64,000 nt of DNA from CAYVQF01 sp964454015. GTDB taxonomy: Bacteria; Myxococcota_A; Bradymonadia; UBA4248. The notes below the pieces were generated by a model. It was not told the DNA's origin. It worked only from the letters and a program-made list of their open reading frames with translations, and ran no database searches. Below, piece by piece: positions 27,019 to 35,267 of the stretch. Made by a program: the position numbers and the translations under genes. The stretch spans positions 176,843 through 240,842 of the forward strand of contig CAYVQF010000002.1 in the NCBI GenBank assembly GCA_964454015.1, in the 5' to 3' direction. Numbering within the stretch: position 1 is the first letter of the stretch; every line of letters begins with the position of its first letter.

Positions 27019-28044
27019 TCAGGCCAAGGGCCAGGAGGCGCGGGCGCTGAGGTCGAAGGCGGCGAAGCCTTTGGGAGGGGCTTGGCGCACGAGGTAGGCG
27101 TGGGCCAGGCCGGCGACCATGGCGGCGTTGTCCGTGCAGAGCGGCAGGGGAGGGATGGCGACGTTGATGCCATCCAAGGCGGCCCGCTCTCGCATGTGAG
27201 CGCGCAAGCGCTGGTTGGCGCTGACGCCACCCGAGATGACGACGTGGCGCACGCGGTGTTTTCTGGCGGCGCGCAGGGTTTTCTTGACGAGGACGTCGAC
27301 GACGGCTTCGAGGACGGCGGCACAGAGATCGGCGAGGGCCTGCCCGCTGGGGAGGGTGGCCTCTTTCTGCAGGTGGTGGAGGACGGAGGTCTTGAGGCCA
27401 CTGAAGGAGAAATCGAGGCTATCTTTTTGGGGCAGGGCGCGGGGGAAGCGGAAGGCCTTGGGGTCACCATCGCGGCTGAGCTTGTCGATGTGGATCCCGC
27501 CTGGGTAGCCCAACCCGAGCATTTTCCCTACTTTATCGAGGGCTTCGCCTGCGGCATCGTCGAGGGTGTGGCCGAGGGCGGTGTATTGTCCGAGATCGTG
27601 GGCCAAGAAGAGGCTGGTGTGGCCGCCGCTGACGACCAAGCCCACGAAGGGAAAGCTGGGTGGCTCACTGGGGGCAGCGACGGCGTGGGTCGCGGCCATG
27701 AGGTGGGCCTCGATGTGGTGCATGCCGAGCAGGGGGAGGTCGTAGCAGTAGGCGAGGGCTTTGGCGGCCTCGATGCCGACGAGGAGAGAGCCGACGAGGC
27801 CTGGGCCCTGGGTCACGGCGATGGCGTCGAGCTGGCTGGCTTCGACTTCTGCCTGCTGCAAGGCGGCCTCGATGACGGGGACGACGTCGAGGATGTGAGC
27901 GCGACTGGCCAGCTCGGGGACGACACCGCCATAGCGGGCGTGGACCGGGACCTGGGTCGCGATGCAGTTGGTGAGGATGGCGCCGTCGCGCACGACAGAG
28001 GCAGCGCACTCGTCGCAGGAGCTTTCGATACCGAGGACAAGCAT
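27019..28044 (-). CDS. tsaD: tRNA N6-threonylcarbamoyladenosine transferase TsaD
   Basis: 341 residues, standard length. TsaD transfers the threonylcarbamoyl group onto A37 of ANN-decoding tRNAs. The N-terminus MLVLGIESSCDECAASVV and YGGVVPELASRAH are family signatures. The metal ligands H110 and H114 lie in MHHIEAHLMAATH, and the ASKHA nucleotide-binding segments FPFVGLVVSGGHTSLF and VVISGGVSANQRLR are intact. It begins 20 bases after the end of the REC-PATAN gene on the same strand and probably shares its transcript. No tsaB, tsaC or tsaE is in the window. Confidence 0.97.
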   Translation of the reverse strand: MLVLGIESSCDECAASVVRDGAILTNCIATQVPVHARYGGVVPELASRAHILDVVPVIEAALQQAEVEASQLDAIAVTQGPGLVGSLLVGIEAAKALAYCYDLPLLGMHHIEAHLMAATHAVAAPSEPPSFPFVGLVVSGGHTSLFLAHDLGQYTALGHTLDDAAGEALDKVGKMLGLGYPGGIHIDKLSRDGDPKAFRFPRALPQKDSLDFSFSGLKTSVLHHLQKEATLPSGQALADLCAAVLEAVVDVLVKKTLRAARKHRVRHVVISGGVSANQRLRAHMRERAALDGINVAIPPLPLCTDNAAMVAGLAHAYLVRQAPPKGFAAFDLSARASWPLA

Positions 28045-28063
28045 AGGCTAGACTATATGGCTT

Positions 28064-31000
28064 TCATCGACTGCGGGCGTCGATGTATTTTTGGAGTTTC
28101 TGGGCGTCGTCATTGTCGGGGCCGAGGATTTCGATGGCTTTGCGGTAGGCCTCGATGCCCTTGGCGTCTTGTTTGTTGCGGATATAGGCGGTGCCCAACT
28201 CTTTCCAATAGGTGGCGGAGCCACGCTTGGCGTTCTGCACGCGTTCCAGGTGGGTGATGGCTTTGGCGGCTTCCCCGGACTTGGCGTAGGCCAAGCCGAG
28301 GATGTAGTGGGCCTCGGTGTTGTTGGCCTCCAAGGCCAAGACGGCTTGGGCCTTGGCGATGGCTTCCTTGTGGTTGCCTTTCTTATAGGCGGCATCAGCC
28401 TGCTTGAGGAGCGCACTCGCGTTGCCCGATGCCTCTGGCGCGGCGGCCTTGGGGCGCTCTTCTTTGGCTGCTTCCGTGACCACGGGTCGGGGTTTTTCCG
28501 GCGCCGGCGCCTTGACCTCGGTCTTGACCGGCTGAGGGGCAGGCTTGGGGGGCGCTTCTTTCACGACCGGGGCCGCCGGGGTCGGCTCTGGGGGCGCTTC
28601 GTCGGGTTCTTCGGCGGCAAAGACGTCGGCCGAAGCCATGGCCTGGGTGACGGCGCGCGCCCGTTCGCGGACTTTGCTGGCTTGGTAGGTGGCCTCGAGG
28701 ACTTCTGGACTCAAGATCGGGAGTTCATCTTCGACGAGCGGCCCGGGAGCGGGTGTCTGAGGCTGGGGAGCCGTGGTTTCAGCGCTGCGGCTCTTGGGTG
28801 TTTCCTCTTCGATGTCTTCCCGTTGGGAGAAAATGAGGAAGGCGATGGCGCCGACGAGGAGGGCAAAGAGGAGCAAGCCCAGGATGGTCATGATGTGATT
28901 GGACTTGCTGTGGGCGACCTCACTGTCATCGGCAAAGAAACCCTCGTCGAGGGCGCTCAGGGTCGGCGAGGAGACGGCGCGGAGCTGAGGCGCGCTTGGT
29001 TTGGCGCCTTTGTGAATGTCCGTGGGCGTGGGGGCGGCGGGCTCCGGTTCGGGGTCGTTGGTAGCGGGGGTGTCCTCTCGAGGGGAAGGGGCATCGACCT
29101 TGGTTAGGTCCGTGGCGCTTGGGTGGGGGGCTGGCGCGGGCGTGGTGGTGGTTGCCGGAGGCGCAGCTTCGGCCGCTGTTGCCGCGCCACGTGGCTGAAA
29201 AGGTGAGTAAGTGGCGATGCCGATGTTGGTGGGGAGGGCTGGATCGGTCCGGCGCAGGTTGTCGGAAGCGCCACTGCTGCTGTTGGTTTCGCGTTGGCTA
29301 GGTGTGCTCGCCTTGGGCGGCAGCTCTGCGAGGGCGTTGGGCAAGACCGTGGCGATGGGGTTGGGATCGGCGTTCTGAGGCGGACCACTCTGGTGCTGAG
29401 CGATGAAGTCGTTTTCGCGTGGTTCAGGGCGAGTGGGTAGGCCGAGGTCGATGTCGAAGCCGTCCAAATCCAGGGAGGCTTCGAGGAGATGATCCGGCGT
29501 GGCATCTGCCGCTGGCGTGGGGGGCAGGAGGGTGAGGGGGCGTAGGATGTGGGAGGTGCAGACGACGGGCGTGGCGTTGATGCGATCGGTGTAGCGCCGT
29601 TCCCGTTCCATGCGGTGGGCTGAGGCCTGCTTCTCGAGATCGAGGGTGGCTTGGGCGAGGGCGCTGACGACTTGGTTGCGGATGGCCGTCGCGGACGCTT
29701 CAGCGTCGAGTGTGATGGGCTCACTTGGTGCTTGACCGTCTCCCGGGATGGGGGTGACGTAAGGGAAGGGATCGCTGTCGTGGCGCCGTCGTTTGCGTTC
29801 TTCGACGTCTCTTAAAGCTTGTGACTCGATGGCTTTGGCGCTTTCGGCTTCGCTGCGGGCCAGGGCCGCGAGCACGGCAGCCTGTTCGTCTCTGAGTTGG
29901 CGCTCTTCGTGGTCTAGGTCGCTCTTGGCAGCGCGCAGGGCATTGATTTCGCGCAGCTCATGGGGGTGGGTGTCGCGGTGCCGACGTTGGTAGAGCTCCT
30001 GCTCGGAGAGCACGGGGCGGCCCTCGGCAGGTGTGGCGTCCCAGACGATGTGATCTTCGAGTGATCCGTCGTCGATGAGTCCCTTCTCGTGGTTGGCCCA
30101 GTCGTCGAGGGTGGGGGTGTTGCGGGGGACTTGGGTCTTGGCGCCAGTCAACCAGGCATCAAGGGCCGAGGATGGCATAGGTGGGCGCTGTTGTTCCGTC
30201 TCTTCTTCGGTGAGGATTTCCTTGAGGGCCTTTGTTTCGAGGAGTTTCTCGATGATTTGGAGGCTCTCCAGCTCGCCGATGGGGGCGTCGTTGATGACCT
30301 GCGCCAAGGAACGGATGCCATCGAAGAGGCGGAGCACAGCTTTGACTTCGTCGGGCAGGGCGAGGATCTTGTCGGCCATCTGCAGGAGATCGACCTCGTA
30401 GATTCTCTCGAAAGGCGGGAGGTTGGGGACGAGCTGCTCCCACGCTTCGGCCTTCTCCATGCCGTCTGCCAGCAGGGCCCGCAGGTCGGTGTGGATGCGT
30501 TGGCGGCGGCGAATGGTGGGGAGAAACTTGAGCTGATAGGTCCCCTGGTCCATGCGCAGCAGGGTGTAGAAGGCCAGCTCGCCGCGCCGCCGGCCACTCT
30601 CGGCGTCGATGATGGTGCCGGCTTCAAAGAAGACCTGACCTTGTCTGCCGTCTGGGTGGTGGAGGAGGAGCCAGCCGCTGCGCTGCTGGTCGTGGATGGT
30701 CTGCAAGAGATCGATGAGGTCCGCTTCAGTGAAGGGGGCGCTGATTTCCTCGGTCTGATGCTCGACGAGTTGCTCGGCGACACGCCGCTGCAGGAGGAGC
30801 TCGAGGCGTGCCGTCAGCTCTTTGACCAAGACCGGTTTGGTGAGGATTTCCTCATAGCCGGTTTCAAAGGCGCGAAGCTTGGTGGCGAGGTCGCGAGAGC
30901 CGCTGAGGGCCACCAGGGCGACATGGTCGAAGCGTGCGTCATCGCGGATGCGTTCGCACAGCTCGAAGCCGTCCATGTGGGGCAGGTTCAGCTCGGCGAC

Positions 31001-31162
31001 GAGGGCGCCGAGGGCGGTGCCGACGGCGTCCATTTCGAGGAGTGCTTCGAAACCATCTTTGGCCGTTCTAACGGTGAAGCCCGCTTTCCTTAGACTGACC
31101 GCCAGGACGCGTTGCTCCTTGGTGTCTGCACTGACGATCAGGATGACTTTCTCTGCGGACAC
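28064..31162 (-). CDS. REC-PATAN-TM-TPR protein with Glu at the phosphorylation site
   Basis: 1032 residues. Residues 5-125 form a receiver domain (VILIVSADTKEQRVLAVSLRKAG to ALSGSRD and TKPVLVKEL). The phospho-acceptor is Glu57 (GAAC frame checked: codon at 30992-30994 is GAG), and the usual N-terminal acidic pair reads S-A-D, so it probably is not phosphorylated normally. A PATAN/DUF4388-type domain follows (GWLLLHHPDGRQGQVFFEAGTIIDAESGRRRGELAFYTLL, about 165-215). A long low-complexity cytoplasmic linker leads to one membrane helix at about 758-780, then a Pro/Ala-rich stretch and TPRs (about 905-1015). Similar PATAN proteins act in twitching and gliding motility control in myxobacteria. 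It leads the tsaD operon and has a TACAAT promoter upstream. Confidence 0.85.
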   Translation of the reverse strand: MSAEKVILIVSADTKEQRVLAVSLRKAGFTVRTAKDGFEALLEMDAVGTALGALVAELNLPHMDGFELCERIRDDARFDHVALVALSGSRDLATKLRAFETGYEEILTKPVLVKELTARLELLLQRRVAEQLVEHQTEEISAPFTEADLIDLLQTIHDQQRSGWLLLHHPDGRQGQVFFEAGTIIDAESGRRRGELAFYTLLRMDQGTYQLKFLPTIRRRQRIHTDLRALLADGMEKAEAWEQLVPNLPPFERIYEVDLLQMADKILALPDEVKAVLRLFDGIRSLAQVINDAPIGELESLQIIEKLLETKALKEILTEEETEQQRPPMPSSALDAWLTGAKTQVPRNTPTLDDWANHEKGLIDDGSLEDHIVWDATPAEGRPVLSEQELYQRRHRDTHPHELREINALRAAKSDLDHEERQLRDEQAAVLAALARSEAESAKAIESQALRDVEERKRRRHDSDPFPYVTPIPGDGQAPSEPITLDAEASATAIRNQVVSALAQATLDLEKQASAHRMERERRYTDRINATPVVCTSHILRPLTLLPPTPAADATPDHLLEASLDLDGFDIDLGLPTRPEPRENDFIAQHQSGPPQNADPNPIATVLPNALAELPPKASTPSQRETNSSSGASDNLRRTDPALPTNIGIATYSPFQPRGAATAAEAAPPATTTTPAPAPHPSATDLTKVDAPSPREDTPATNDPEPEPAAPTPTDIHKGAKPSAPQLRAVSSPTLSALDEGFFADDSEVAHSKSNHIMTILGLLLFALLVGAIAFLIFSQREDIEEETPKSRSAETTAPQPQTPAPGPLVEDELPILSPEVLEATYQASKVRERARAVTQAMASADVFAAEEPDEAPPEPTPAAPVVKEAPPKPAPQPVKTEVKAPAPEKPRPVVTEAAKEERPKAAAPEASGNASALLKQADAAYKKGNHKEAIAKAQAVLALEANNTEAHYILGLAYAKSGEAAKAITHLERVQNAKRGSATYWKELGTAYIRNKQDAKGIEAYRKAIEILGPDNDDAQKLQKYIDARSR

Positions 31163-31279
31163 GCCGCCTCCTCTGAGGACGAATCACACGGGCCGAAGCG
31201 AAACGAAGCCAGTCACGCAGTCGTGAGGGCATACCGAAACGAGGGCACCTGCTGGAGCGTCTCGGTGCAAAACCGGCCT

Positions 31280-31307
31280 ATTGTAGTTATCACAACAGCG
31301 GGCACAA
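31280..31307 (-). promoter_or_regulatory. sigma70-type promoter for the REC-PATAN operon
   Basis: On the minus strand TTGTGC (31302-31307) is followed after 16 bases by TACAAT (31280-31285), a 5/6 -10 match. The start would be near 31273, about 110 bases before the ATG at 31162. It occupies the 159-base gap after hemG. Confidence 0.5.
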
Positions 31308-31321
31308 GACCAGTATCGGGC

Positions 31322-32746
31322 CTACACCTTCTCTTGACGGTGGCCAGCGGCTCCCCGCGCCGCAGCTTGGACGCGTTGTGCCACCTGGGTAGCGCCGCGC
31401 ACGCAGTCGTTGATGCCAATGCCGTCATAGGCGTTGCCGCAGAGATGAAGCCCTGGGCTTTGCTGGAGCGCTTGCCGTAGTGCGGCCACCTTGGCGAGGT
31501 GACCGGGCACATATTGTGGGATGCCCCTGGGCCACACGCGCTGGTGAACCAAGGTCGCAGGGACGTGCAAACCCATGATGCGCGCTAGCGCCCCTCGAGC
31601 CGTCAGCAGGGCCTCCGTGTCGTCGGCTGTGACCAGGTGGGGATCGATGGTGCCGCCGAGGAGGACGCGGAAGAGCGCTTGGTCCGGTGGGGCTTGGTGG
31701 GGAAAGAAATCCGAGGTCCACAGGCAACCGAGGATCGCCGCCTGCGTCTCGGGATGGACCAAGAAGCCAAAGCCGCGATGGCGTGGAGCGATGGCGGACC
31801 TGGGGTAGGCCAGAGCGATGACCCTGACGCCAGCATAGGGGATGGCGGCGGCCATGCGGGCGGCGTGTGGGAGCAGGGGCTCCAAGAGCGGCGCCGCGGC
31901 GTAGGCGGGGATCGCCAGGACGACTTGGTCCGCGGCGTAGACGGCCTGAGCGCAGGTGACCGTCCATGGCCGCGCCTGCTGCGGGTCAAAGGCGAGCCGG
32001 GTGACGCGCCGGTTCAGGTGAAGGCCCTCGCCGATCGCTGCGGCCAGGGCAACGCAGAGGTCGCCAATACCCCCGGTGGCGCAAGTGGTGAGACGCCCTC
32101 CCGGTCCGTCAGGCCCACCAGGGATGCGCTCAGGTTCGGTGTTCTTTCCAAGCCGACGCTCGATGGTGCGCTGCAGCCAGGCGCGGACCAAGCCGCCATA
32201 GCTGTTTTCCAGCTTCCACATGCGGGGAAAGAGTGCTTTGAGGCTGATGAAACGCGCGTCGCCAGCGGTGATGCCCACCACCATGGGGCGGATGACCTCT
32301 TCGGCGAAGGCGCGGCCGAGGCGCCGCTCGGCAAAGGCATAGACCGTCTCGTCGTCTTGCTGGGCGCGGCGGGCGAAAGGCTCCCAAGCGACGCGGAGCT
32401 TCGCGGACCAAGGCAGCAAGGGGCTAGCCAAGAACGCCAGCGGTGAGGCAGGCGCTGCGATGAGACCGCGACGACCGTAGAGCCAGCGTTTCTTTGCGCT
32501 GTCGGCGGCGGCGCACATCTCCAGGCCGAGGTCGGCGGCGAGGTCCCAGGTCTCAGGGACGTTGGTGAGAAAGCCGTTGGGTCCCTCGTCGATGTGGAAG
32601 CCTTGGCGGTGAACGGTCTGCGCCGTTCCACCCACGCACTCGCCGGCCTCGAGGAGTGTCACCCGCGTGTCGGGGGCGGCTTGCTGGAGGCGATAGGCCA
32701 CAGTGAGACCGCTGATGCCAGCGCCGATGATGACGATGTGTGTCAT
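31322..32746 (-). CDS. hemG: Protoporphyrinogen oxidase (FAD, HemY-type)
   Basis: 474 residues. It oxidises protoporphyrinogen IX to protoporphyrin IX. The start is the ATG overlapping the hemH stop by 4 bases; the protein then opens with the FAD dinucleotide motif G8-A-G-I-S-G13. Family segments include LLEAGECVGGTAQTVHRQGFHIDEGPNGFL, RPMVVGITAGDARFISLKALFP and the C-terminal FAD block PGLHLCGNAYDGIGINDCV. This is the oxygen-dependent flavoprotein type also known from Myxococcus. It is the last gene of the hemN-hemH-hemG run and is followed by no obvious terminator. The symbol hemY is used for the same family. Confidence 0.95.
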   Translation of the reverse strand: MTHIVIIGAGISGLTVAYRLQQAAPDTRVTLLEAGECVGGTAQTVHRQGFHIDEGPNGFLTNVPETWDLAADLGLEMCAAADSAKKRWLYGRRGLIAAPASPLAFLASPLLPWSAKLRVAWEPFARRAQQDDETVYAFAERRLGRAFAEEVIRPMVVGITAGDARFISLKALFPRMWKLENSYGGLVRAWLQRTIERRLGKNTEPERIPGGPDGPGGRLTTCATGGIGDLCVALAAAIGEGLHLNRRVTRLAFDPQQARPWTVTCAQAVYAADQVVLAIPAYAAAPLLEPLLPHAARMAAAIPYAGVRVIALAYPRSAIAPRHRGFGFLVHPETQAAILGCLWTSDFFPHQAPPDQALFRVLLGGTIDPHLVTADDTEALLTARGALARIMGLHVPATLVHQRVWPRGIPQYVPGHLAKVAALRQALQQSPGLHLCGNAYDGIGINDCVRGATQVAQRVQAAARGAAGHRQEKV

Positions 32747-33828
32747 GACAGGAATCCAAAGTCGTCCGCGGGACAGCGTTCGTGCTGGCAGCCCGGGCAG
32801 CGCAGGGTCAGGTTCATCGACGGCAGGGCTGACCCATCGAGGTGCGCCAGAACCATGGCCGCCATGGCGTCGATGAAGGCCGGTGCGTCGTTGGGAGCTG
32901 GCAGGCGATGAAAGTGGGTGAGACCGGCGCGCTGAGCGCGTTGGGCGAGGACGATGTCCAAGTCGTAGAGGGTTTCCAGGTGATCCGTGGTGAAGCCAAC
33001 GGGTACGACCACGACCCGTTGCTGCCCATGGCGTCCGAGGCCGTCGATGACATCGACCGTGCTGGGCTGCAGCCACGCGACGGGCCCTATGGCCGATTGA
33101 TAGCTCAGGAGGTAGGGGAAGGCGAAGCCCAGCGCCTTCATGACCTCGTGCACGGTGGCCGCGACCTCTTGGGCGTAATTCTGGCCCCGGGCGACCTGTC
33201 GCATAGGCAGGGCGTGGGCCGTGAACAACAGAAGCGGCGCTGGCGTGGGTGGACTTTGACTGAGGTGGTCACGCAGGGCTTGGACCAAGAAAGAGATGTA
33301 GCCAGGGTCGCAGCCCCAGCGATCGATGACCCCCCACTCGCAGGGCTGGCTCCATGGCTCGGCGCGCAGGGCCGCGCCGAGCTGGGCGAGGGCGGAGGCG
33401 CTGGTGGCGCAGGCCCAGTGGGGGTACTGCAGGAAGACCAAAACGCGCGCGACATTCCGGGCCTTCAAGGCGCGCAGGGCGGTGTGCACATCGGGCTGGG
33501 CGTAGCGGAAGGCGATCTCGACGTGAAGGTCGGCTTCAGGCCTGAGCGCGGCGAGGCGCGCCGACAAGGCTTGGGCTTGACGCGCCGTGAGGCGAGCGAT
33601 GGGGGAGGCGCCACCGATTTCGGCGTACCGCTGCCGAAGGCGATCGCGACGGGTGCGCGCGATGAGCGGGCCGAGGAGAGGTTGGAAGGGCAGCTCGATG
33701 AGGTGGGGGTCGGCGAAGAGCCGTTGGAGATAGGGGCCGATCTCCGTCGCTTCTGCTGGCCCCCCCATGCCGAGGAGCAAGACGGCTGTGGGTCCAGACG
33801 GTGCCTGCTGGTGAGGAGAGAGGGACAT
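32743..33828 (-). CDS. hemH: Ferrochelatase with a C-terminal Fe-S-type cysteine motif
   Basis: 361 residues from the ATG; an in-frame GTG at 33837 would add three residues. It inserts Fe2+ into protoporphyrin IX. Family signatures are VLLLGMGGPAEATEIGPYLQRLFAD, YAEIGGASPI, LLFTAHALPM (the catalytic His), YLLSYQSAIGPVAWLQPS and VVVPVGFTTDHLETLYDLD. Near the C-terminus C-x2-C-x4-C (CPGCQHERC) matches the spacing of the [2Fe-2S] ligands of animal ferrochelatase, and Myxococcus ferrochelatase is known to carry such a cluster; the cysteine in DRWGCDPGY could be the fourth ligand. The stop overlaps the hemG start by 4 bases (ATGA), so the two are translationally coupled. It begins 13 bases after hemN. 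Confidence 0.95.
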   Translation of the reverse strand: MSLSPHQQAPSGPTAVLLLGMGGPAEATEIGPYLQRLFADPHLIELPFQPLLGPLIARTRRDRLRQRYAEIGGASPIARLTARQAQALSARLAALRPEADLHVEIAFRYAQPDVHTALRALKARNVARVLVFLQYPHWACATSASALAQLGAALRAEPWSQPCEWGVIDRWGCDPGYISFLVQALRDHLSQSPPTPAPLLLFTAHALPMRQVARGQNYAQEVAATVHEVMKALGFAFPYLLSYQSAIGPVAWLQPSTVDVIDGLGRHGQQRVVVVPVGFTTDHLETLYDLDIVLAQRAQRAGLTHFHRLPAPNDAPAFIDAMAAMVLAHLDGSALPSMNLTLRCPGCQHERCPADDFGFLS

Positions 33829-33841
33829 GGGGGACACTCAC

Positions 33842-35209
33842 TTAGATGGTGCGGGAGAAGCGATTTTGGGCCTGGTGGCGCTGCAGGTAGGTGTCAAAGG
33901 TCATGGCGACATTGCGGACGAAAATTCGCCCCAGAGGCGTGAGGCGCAGGGTGCCGCCGGCGAGGGTGAGGAAGCCTTCCTGCGCCATGCGCTGCAAGGT
34001 TTCGTTTTCGGTAGCGAAGTGCGCCTGCCAGTCCACGTGGAAGCGCGCCTCGACGCTGGGGATGTGGATCTGGAAGTTGCACATGAGTTCGCGGATGACG
34101 TGGGCGCGGAGGAGGTCTTCGGCGCTGAGCTCGAGGCCGCGTGCCGTGGGGAGTCGTCCGTTGGCGATGGCGCTGAGGTAGTCCTCCAGGTTCTTGGTGT
34201 TCTGCGCGTAGGCGTCGAAGAGGTAGCTGATGGCCGAGAGTCCCAGTCCGATGAGGGTGTTGCTGTGGGCGACGCTGTAGCCCATGAAGGTGCGGGTGAG
34301 CCGACCTTCCCGCTGCGCGCGCGCGATGGCGTCATCGGGGAGGGCGAAGTGATCCATCCCGATGGCCTGATAACCGGCCGCTTGAAAGCGTTGGTTGGCC
34401 GCCGCCAGGAGTTGGATTTTGGTGTCGGCGCTGGGCAAGGTCTCGGGCGCAATAAACTGATGGAGGGGCTGGGCCCAGGGCAGATAGGCGAAGGAGTAGA
34501 GGGCGACGCGCTCCGGCCTCAGGTCAATGACCGCGTCCAAGGTGTGAGAGAAGCCTGTGGGGTTCTGTTGGGGCAAGCCGTAGACGAGGTCGAGGTTGAT
34601 GGAACGAAACCCCGCAGCCCTGGCGGCGGTGATGAGCTCGGCCGTCTGCTCGCGCGGTTGGATGCGCCCGATGGCGGCTTGGACGTCGGGATCGAAATCC
34701 TGTACGCCGAGGGAGATGCGGCGAAATCCAGCCGCAGCCAGGGCCTCGAGGTGGGCCACGCTGGTCACGCGCGGATCCGCTTCAAGAGAGAGCTCGGCGT
34801 CGGCGCGAATGGCGAAATGCTCGCGCAGGCGATGCAGGACCTGCAATAGGGTTGGGAGCTCGTAGTGGGTGGGCGTTCCTCCCCCCCAGTGCAAAACCGC
34901 GACAGGGAGCTTGGTTCCAGAGGCCTCTGCGACCAGTCGCATTTCCTGCGTCAGGGCATCGATGTAGGCGGCGTGCTGGGCCTGAGACGCCCCTTCTATG
35001 GATAAGCAGGCGCAATAACGGCAGCGGCTCTGACAAAATGGGAAGTGGACGTAAAGGCTGACGTCGCCGCCGCCTCGAGCGACCCGGGCGAGCTGCTTGC
35101 GGACGTCCTCGGCGGTGAAGCCGGCAGAGAAGTCGAGGGCGGTGGGGTATGAGGTATAACGCGGGCCAGGTCGATCATGGCGCGCGAGGAGTTCGGCGGT
35201 CACGTTCAC
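33842..35209 (-). CDS. hemN: Oxygen-independent coproporphyrinogen III oxidase
   Basis: 455 residues from the GTG giving MNVTAELLARHDRPGPRYTSYPTAL, which aligns with the E. coli HemN start; a longer reading adds 17 residues without family match. It is a radical-SAM enzyme that decarboxylates coproporphyrinogen III. The cluster motif is C59-x3-C63-x2-C66-x-C68 (FCQSRCRYCAC), preceded by VSLYVHFPF. GGGTPTHY, ISLGVQDFDPDVQAAIGRIQP and INLDLVYGLPQQ are further signatures, and a HemN_C domain ends the protein. Length and the YTSYPTA lead mark true HemN rather than HemW. It starts the hemN-hemH-hemG unit, 58 bases after the REC-EAL gene. Confidence 0.96.
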   Translation of the reverse strand: MNVTAELLARHDRPGPRYTSYPTALDFSAGFTAEDVRKQLARVARGGGDVSLYVHFPFCQSRCRYCACLSIEGASQAQHAAYIDALTQEMRLVAEASGTKLPVAVLHWGGGTPTHYELPTLLQVLHRLREHFAIRADAELSLEADPRVTSVAHLEALAAAGFRRISLGVQDFDPDVQAAIGRIQPREQTAELITAARAAGFRSINLDLVYGLPQQNPTGFSHTLDAVIDLRPERVALYSFAYLPWAQPLHQFIAPETLPSADTKIQLLAAANQRFQAAGYQAIGMDHFALPDDAIARAQREGRLTRTFMGYSVAHSNTLIGLGLSAISYLFDAYAQNTKNLEDYLSAIANGRLPTARGLELSAEDLLRAHVIRELMCNFQIHIPSVEARFHVDWQAHFATENETLQRMAQEGFLTLAGGTLRLTPLGRIFVRNVAMTFDTYLQRHQAQNRFSRTI

Positions 35210-35267
35210 GACAAATCCGGTGATGCTCGCCACCGAGGAGGGTGGCGCGGGCGCACGCACAGACCGC

